DNA of 64,000 bases, from assembly GCA_944325315.1 (NCBI GenBank), contig CALVAA010000001.1, positions 62,001 to 126,000 of the forward strand, in the 5' to 3' direction. Position numbers and translations under genes: made by a program. Below, one piece after another: positions 60,318 through 64,000 of the stretch (positions within the stretch are counted from its first letter, which is position 1; each line of letters opens with the position of its first letter). Origin of the DNA: Candidatus Gastranaerophilales bacterium (lineage in GTDB: Bacteria > Cyanobacteriota > Vampirovibrionia > Gastranaerophilales > Gastranaerophilaceae). The notes beneath the pieces were generated by a model. That model was not told where the DNA came from, searched no databases, and saw only the letters and a program-made list of their open reading frames with translations.

Positions 60318-62294
60318 ATGAGTGAAAAAATAAAAAACATTTCTTTTTATATTGTTTTATTGCTGTTTTTGCTATGTTTTTGTTCAAGCATCTTTAAAAG
60401 CGATTATAACAGGGTTTTAAATATTATATTTGAAGCAAAAAATGTCAATCAAGGTGATATTTTATTAAAAATTGATAATTCTTATTATTCTGTTTTTAAG
60501 TTTAAAAATATTTTTAATCAAACAATTAATAAAAGCATTAAAAATATTGATGTTTTAATAAACAAAAAAATTGAAAAGAATATTGAAAATATTCTTGTTT
60601 TTAAAGATGTTTCATTGATATATATTGATAATTTGAAAAAAAATCAAAAACAAGACATAAAAATATGCAAAAAAGAATGTACAGACTACAGTGTTTACAA
60701 TATCAATAACTATATAAACAAAAACCAAAAAATAAAATATTTAAATTCTTTTTCGATGTTTGAAACTTTATCAAGAAGCTTTAGGCTGTTTTTTAGTGTA
60801 AACAATGAATTTTTTAGCTGCTACATTTTATTATTTGCGGCAGCCGTGCTTTTAATAAAGTATAAAAACGAAATAAAATTTAAAATTCCAAGTGTAATTT
60901 TAACATTATTTATAATATTTTTACTTTTTTTAATGAGAATAGAAGATTTGTCATTGCAAAAACCCTGGGGTGATGAATGGTATTCGATTTATGCGGCAAA
61001 TCCAAATTTAAGCGTTAAAAATCTTTTATCTGACCCCGGAAATCCGCCTTTTTATTACTTTGTTCTTCGGATGTTTATTATTTTGTTCAGGCCGGACATT
61101 TTTTCAATGAGATTTTTGTCCGTTGTTTTTTCTGTTCTTTCGGGATTTATTATTTGGCTTTTTTTGAAAAAAATTTTAAATATAAAGCTGGCTAATCTCG
61201 GACTTTTTTTATACGGCATAAACCTTATTTTAATTTACTATTCAAAAGAAATAAGATGCTATTCTCTTTGTGTTTTGCTTGTTTGTGCTTGTGTATTTTT
61301 TCTTTTTAAAATTTTTAAATATAAAACAACCGGGTACTCTTTTTGTTATTTTATCTGTGCATGTCTTCTTGTAAATTCGCATTATTACGGAATATTTTTT
61401 GTTTTTGGAAATTTAGTTTTTGCCGCTCTATTTTTTTTAATAAGAAGAAGAAAAAAAGATTTATTCAGTTTTTTATTTTTGAATCTTTTGGTTTTAGCTT
61501 CCTTCTTGCCTTATTTTTTTTATACGGGATACAGGGAAGCTTTATTGAACACAAACTTTAATTCACATTTTGAACCTTTATCTTTTTCGTTGTTTAAAAA
61601 TAGTGCTTACTATATTTTTGGAGGCGCTTTTTCTTTGTTGTTGAGTTTTTGTATTTTTATAAAAGCAATTTTTGAAAAAAAAGTAAACCTAAAAATAAAA
61701 ATACTTTTAAGCTATTGTTTTTTTAATATTTGGTTTGTATTATTATGCGCTTTTGCCGCATCTTACTTAATAAGACCGCTTATTGTATACAGGTATTTTA
61801 TTGTTGTAGTTCCTCTTTTTATAATTTTTTTATCTTTAAGCGTGTTTTGCGTTTTGAAATATTACAATAAGTATTTGATTTTGGTTTTTATTTTGCAAAT
61901 ATTTTTTATTCAAAATTACACCAAAAATAACCTTGTTGATGTAAGAAAAAGATGCACAACGAGTTTTAATACATTTGAATTATCGGGAAATCTTATAAAA
62001 AATCAAAAACAAGAAAATATATACTATATTCTAAGACCTTCAGATTATTTTTATAAGGGAAATTACAATGGCAAGTATTTAAAAAATGCTAATTATATTT
62101 ACATAAAAGAATTGAAAAACAATTTTGATACGGATGAAATTGTCAAAAATAAAATTAAAGAAATTAAAAAAGAAAATAAAAATGCAATAATTTTTACTCC
62201 GCTTTTAAAATCAACACCCAAAAATGCTCAAAACGATAATTACACTTGTTATTTTAATAGTTTAGCCGATGTTTGCATATGGAAAATTGAATAA
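60318..62294 (+). CDS. GT39/ArnT-like membrane glycosyltransferase
   Basis: 658 residues with an N-terminal span, a soluble stretch of about 130 residues with no recognisable domain, then about nine membrane spans. The catalytic acidic residues lie in KPWGDEWYSIYAA, and PGNPPFYYFVLR (residues near 240) is a typical PMT_2 segment. Such enzymes transfer a sugar from a polyprenyl phosphate to a protein or lipid outside the cell. The link to the rib genes is probably only positional. Confidence 0.85.
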   Translation: MSEKIKNISFYIVLLLFLLCFCSSIFKSDYNRVLNIIFEAKNVNQGDILLKIDNSYYSVFKFKNIFNQTINKSIKNIDVLINKKIEKNIENILVFKDVSLIYIDNLKKNQKQDIKICKKECTDYSVYNINNYINKNQKIKYLNSFSMFETLSRSFRLFFSVNNEFFSCYILLFAAAVLLIKYKNEIKFKIPSVILTLFIIFLLFLMRIEDLSLQKPWGDEWYSIYAANPNLSVKNLLSDPGNPPFYYFVLRMFIILFRPDIFSMRFLSVVFSVLSGFIIWLFLKKILNIKLANLGLFLYGINLILIYYSKEIRCYSLCVLLVCACVFFLFKIFKYKTTGYSFCYFICACLLVNSHYYGIFFVFGNLVFAALFFLIRRRKKDLFSFLFLNLLVLASFLPYFFYTGYREALLNTNFNSHFEPLSFSLFKNSAYYIFGGAFSLLLSFCIFIKAIFEKKVNLKIKILLSYCFFNIWFVLLCAFAASYLIRPLIVYRYFIVVVPLFIIFLSLSVFCVLKYYNKYLILVFILQIFFIQNYTKNNLVDVRKRCTTSFNTFELSGNLIKNQKQENIYYILRPSDYFYKGNYNGKYLKNANYIYIKELKNNFDTDEIVKNKIKEIKKENKNAIIFTPLLKSTPKNAQNDNYTCYFNSLADVCIWKIE

Positions 62295-62323
62295 ATAAAA
62301 CTATACACAACTTTACATAAAAT

Positions 62324-62353
62324 TTGAAATTTTTAAATAATCCATGGTACAAT
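62324..62353 (+). promoter_or_regulatory. promoter of the GNAT-serA unit
   Basis: TTGAAA (62324-62329), 18-nt spacer, TACAAT (62348-62353), 28 nt upstream of the ATG at 62382. Confidence 0.5.
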
Positions 62354-62381
62354 TTACAAAAATCTAGAAAGTATTGCTTTT

Positions 62382-63356
62382 ATGTATGAGACCACAGTAT
62401 TAGAAGAAAAATATTTTAGGGTATTCCAGGGCGCATATAACGATTTTCGCCTAAAAGCCAGAACTGATTATAAATTTGAAATTGATCCTTTAACATATGA
62501 TGATTTTATAGATTCTTTTAAAAAAGGGTTGATAAACTGTATTCTTCTTCTTGAAGACTCAATTCCTACGGGCTTTTTGGCTTACACTTCAGTTCCGCAT
62601 GATGTTATTGAGCTTTTTGTGATTCATTGTCTCGGAAATGAAGATATAAACGAAAAGCGACTTAAACTTTTTGACAAATTTATGGATATAACGAAAAATC
62701 AAAGAAAACATGCTCTTGTAAGTTATGCCATGCTTGGAGTACAGGAAACATTTAAAAAAGAAGTCGCAGAATACAACTTTAACTTTATAGACACTGGTGT
62801 TGTTGTTTTTGATATAAAAAATAAACAACTTATAAAAGAACTTTCACAGTTTAATTTTTTGGAGCTTCCAATCGGGTATAAATTGACTCCATACAGAGAT
62901 ATATATTTTGAAGAATTGGCTGAAGCTATATATAATGCCTTTAAAGACTCATCCGATGCAAACTTTGATATCCGTTTTGCCTCAATTGAAGGTTGCAGAG
63001 ACATAACTCATAAAATTACCACCTCCATTTACGGCAGATTTTTGCCTCAAGCAAGCAAGATTTTATTGTATGAAAATAAACTTGCAGGTTTTTGTCTTGC
63101 AAATGTTACGGGAGACGGAATCGGCAATTTGCCTTTAATCGGAATATTGCCTGAGCATAGAGGACAAAAACTTTCAAAGCCTTTAATCAAAGCTTCGATA
63201 TTAGATATTGTAAAACTTCATCAAGGGGGTATAATTGAGTTAAACGAACTCAATGCAAGTTTGGATTTAAACTTAACGAGTGCGCTTAAAATGTATGAAT
63301 CGGCAGGATTTGTACAATCATACAGATATTCACAGGCATACCTTCCGAGAGGATAG
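62382..63356 (+). CDS. tandem GNAT-fold acetyltransferase
   Basis: 324 residues with two GNAT-like halves. The C-terminal one is well formed: GNLPLIGILPEHRGQKLSKPLI for acetyl-CoA binding and NLTSALKMYESAGF as the beta6-beta7 part. The N-terminal half is degenerate. The substrate is unknown. It is 16 nt upstream of serA. Confidence 0.87.
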   Translation: MYETTVLEEKYFRVFQGAYNDFRLKARTDYKFEIDPLTYDDFIDSFKKGLINCILLLEDSIPTGFLAYTSVPHDVIELFVIHCLGNEDINEKRLKLFDKFMDITKNQRKHALVSYAMLGVQETFKKEVAEYNFNFIDTGVVVFDIKNKQLIKELSQFNFLELPIGYKLTPYRDIYFEELAEAIYNAFKDSSDANFDIRFASIEGCRDITHKITTSIYGRFLPQASKILLYENKLAGFCLANVTGDGIGNLPLIGILPEHRGQKLSKPLIKASILDIVKLHQGGIIELNELNASLDLNLTSALKMYESAGFVQSYRYSQAYLPRG

Positions 63357-63372
63357 TTAAAAAGGAGTAAAA

Positions 63373-64000
63373 ATGGCAAAAGTTTTAATAACGGATAAGA
63401 TTAACGATTTAGCCGTAAAAATTGTTCAGCGCATTGCAGATGTTGACAATCTTCCTACAATGGATGAAGATAAATTATGCGAAATTATAGACCAATATGA
63501 TGCCATTTTAGTTCGCTCCCAAACAAAAGTAACTGCTAAAGTAATTGAAGCGGCAAAAAATTTGAAAATTATCGCAAGGGCGGGTGTCGGGGTAGATAAT
63601 ATTGATGTAAATAGCGCAACCCAAAAGGGAATAATTGTTGTAAATTCTCCGGATGGCAATACCCATGCGGCAGCGGAACATACAATAGCTATGATGATGG
63701 CAATGTCGAGAAATATTCCCGAAGCCAATGCTTCGGTTAAAAAAGGTCTTTGGGAAAGGTCAAAATACACCGGGGTTGAGGTGTATAATAAAGTTCTCGG
63801 CATTATAGGGCTTGGAAAAATCGGTGCTCATGTTGCAAATGTTGCTTTAGCTCTGGGTATGAAAGTTGTAGTGTATGACCCTTATGCAAACAAAGAAATT
63901 GTTGAAAAAATTGGCGCAAAATATATTGAGCATTTGGATGATTTTTGGGGGTTGTGTGACTATATTACAATTCATACTCCAAAAACAAAAGAGACAACAG
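63373..64000 (+). CDS. serA: D-3-phosphoglycerate dehydrogenase, 3' end cut by the window edge
   Basis: The first 209 codons are visible, starting at the ATG after AAGGAG (63362-63367). VRSQTKV, GVGVDNIDV, the Rossmann glycine motif GLGKIGAHVA and VVYDPYA identify a D-isomer 2-hydroxyacid dehydrogenase of the SerA type. Regulatory ACT domains, if present, are beyond the edge. It begins serine synthesis from 3-phosphoglycerate. Confidence 0.9.
   Translation, partial: MAKVLITDKINDLAVKIVQRIADVDNLPTMDEDKLCEIIDQYDAILVRSQTKVTAKVIEAAKNLKIIARAGVGVDNIDVNSATQKGIIVVNSPDGNTHAAAEHTIAMMMAMSRNIPEANASVKKGLWERSKYTGVEVYNKVLGIIGLGKIGAHVANVALALGMKVVVYDPYANKEIVEKIGAKYIEHLDDFWGLCDYITIHTPKTKETT

Noticed and set aside
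1-64000. CRISPR arrays, insertion sequences, prophage or rRNA genes
   Set aside because: No regularly spaced repeats, transposase, integrase, phage structural genes or rRNA segments were seen anywhere in the window.

Overview
The window is one AT-rich bacterial chromosome segment (roughly one third G+C by eye) with short intergenic gaps, standard code use (TGA and TAA both act as stops) and mostly AGGAG-type ribosome binding sites. The gene set fits an anaerobic, fermentative bacterium: class 1B dihydroorotate dehydrogenase (pyrK/pyrD), a desulfoferrodoxin-like protein beside a ferritin, a pyruvate-decarboxylase-like enzyme with an iron alcohol dehydrogenase, and a B12-type radical SAM protein. 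Small 'orphan' proteins with a short F-x-[AG]-[SN] motif near the N-terminus, a lone FlhB and the general gene style suggest the non-photosynthetic cyanobacterial relatives (Gastranaerophilales/Vampirovibrionia, 'Melainabacteria'). That assignment is inference; no rRNA is present to confirm it.

Layout. 1-2915: a truncated class I aminotransferase (minus), a ribosome hibernation factor, an NrtR-like degenerate Nudix protein, and an unknown protein. 3066-13754: a complete UMP operon in the order pyrK-pyrD-pyrE-pyrB-pyrC-pyrF-carA-carB, most genes overlapping by a few bases, preceded by a terminator-like hairpin placed like an attenuator and followed by a protein made only of Clp N-terminal repeats. 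13755-14177: no long gene, but a promoter, a 38-residue membrane peptide and a possible structured RNA with a terminator. 14178-19817: pheT-galE, then a minus-strand B12/radical SAM gene and a small partner. 19961-25077: an EF-hand-loop/coiled-coil protein, then minus genes including the conserved block pgpH(7TM-HD)-ybeY-dgkA. 25154-32608: a secreted GH13-like protein, a ribbon-helix-helix regulator, a desulfoferrodoxin-ferritin pair whose metal sites are both damaged, nth, thioredoxin, glutaredoxin, a TPR protein, a DUF4127 protein and an iron alcohol dehydrogenase. 32609-33089: no long gene; a candidate minus-strand small RNA. 33090-37380: gcvPB-queA, SIMPL, DUF378 and nucleotidyltransferase genes. 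37385-39722: tuf and upstream tRNA genes Thr(TGT), a broken tRNA-Thr copy, Thr(GGT) and Tyr(GTA), an order close to the thrU-tyrU-glyT-thrT-tufB locus of E. coli. 39908-49426: an 833-residue acidic protein, flhB, an alpha-keto-acid decarboxylase, an atypical glucose-6-phosphate isomerase, a RelA/SpoT-like synthetase and a glycine-zipper protein. 49503-64000: Mini-III RNase, a small histidine kinase and a REC-GGDEF-REC protein; a minus block with SEC-C, tlyA and tatD; a second pgi with agmatinase; ribE-ribBA with a GT39-like membrane transferase; a double GNAT; and the start of serA.

How the parts work together: pyrimidine synthesis is one operon, riboflavin synthesis another. Pyruvate decarboxylation plus an Fe-ADH would give ethanol. 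Two pgi paralogs, galE, GH13 and GT39 genes point to sugar and envelope metabolism. Several genes (1688, 12393, 13842, 36595, 49503, 49887) have a -10 box exactly 6 nt before the ATG and no ribosome binding site, suggesting leaderless mRNAs. The most unusual loci are the demetallated ferritin/superoxide reductase pair, the Clp-N-only protein, the possible pyr attenuator, the CU-rich small RNA candidate, the interrupted tRNA-Thr copy, and the 833-residue protein beside flhB.
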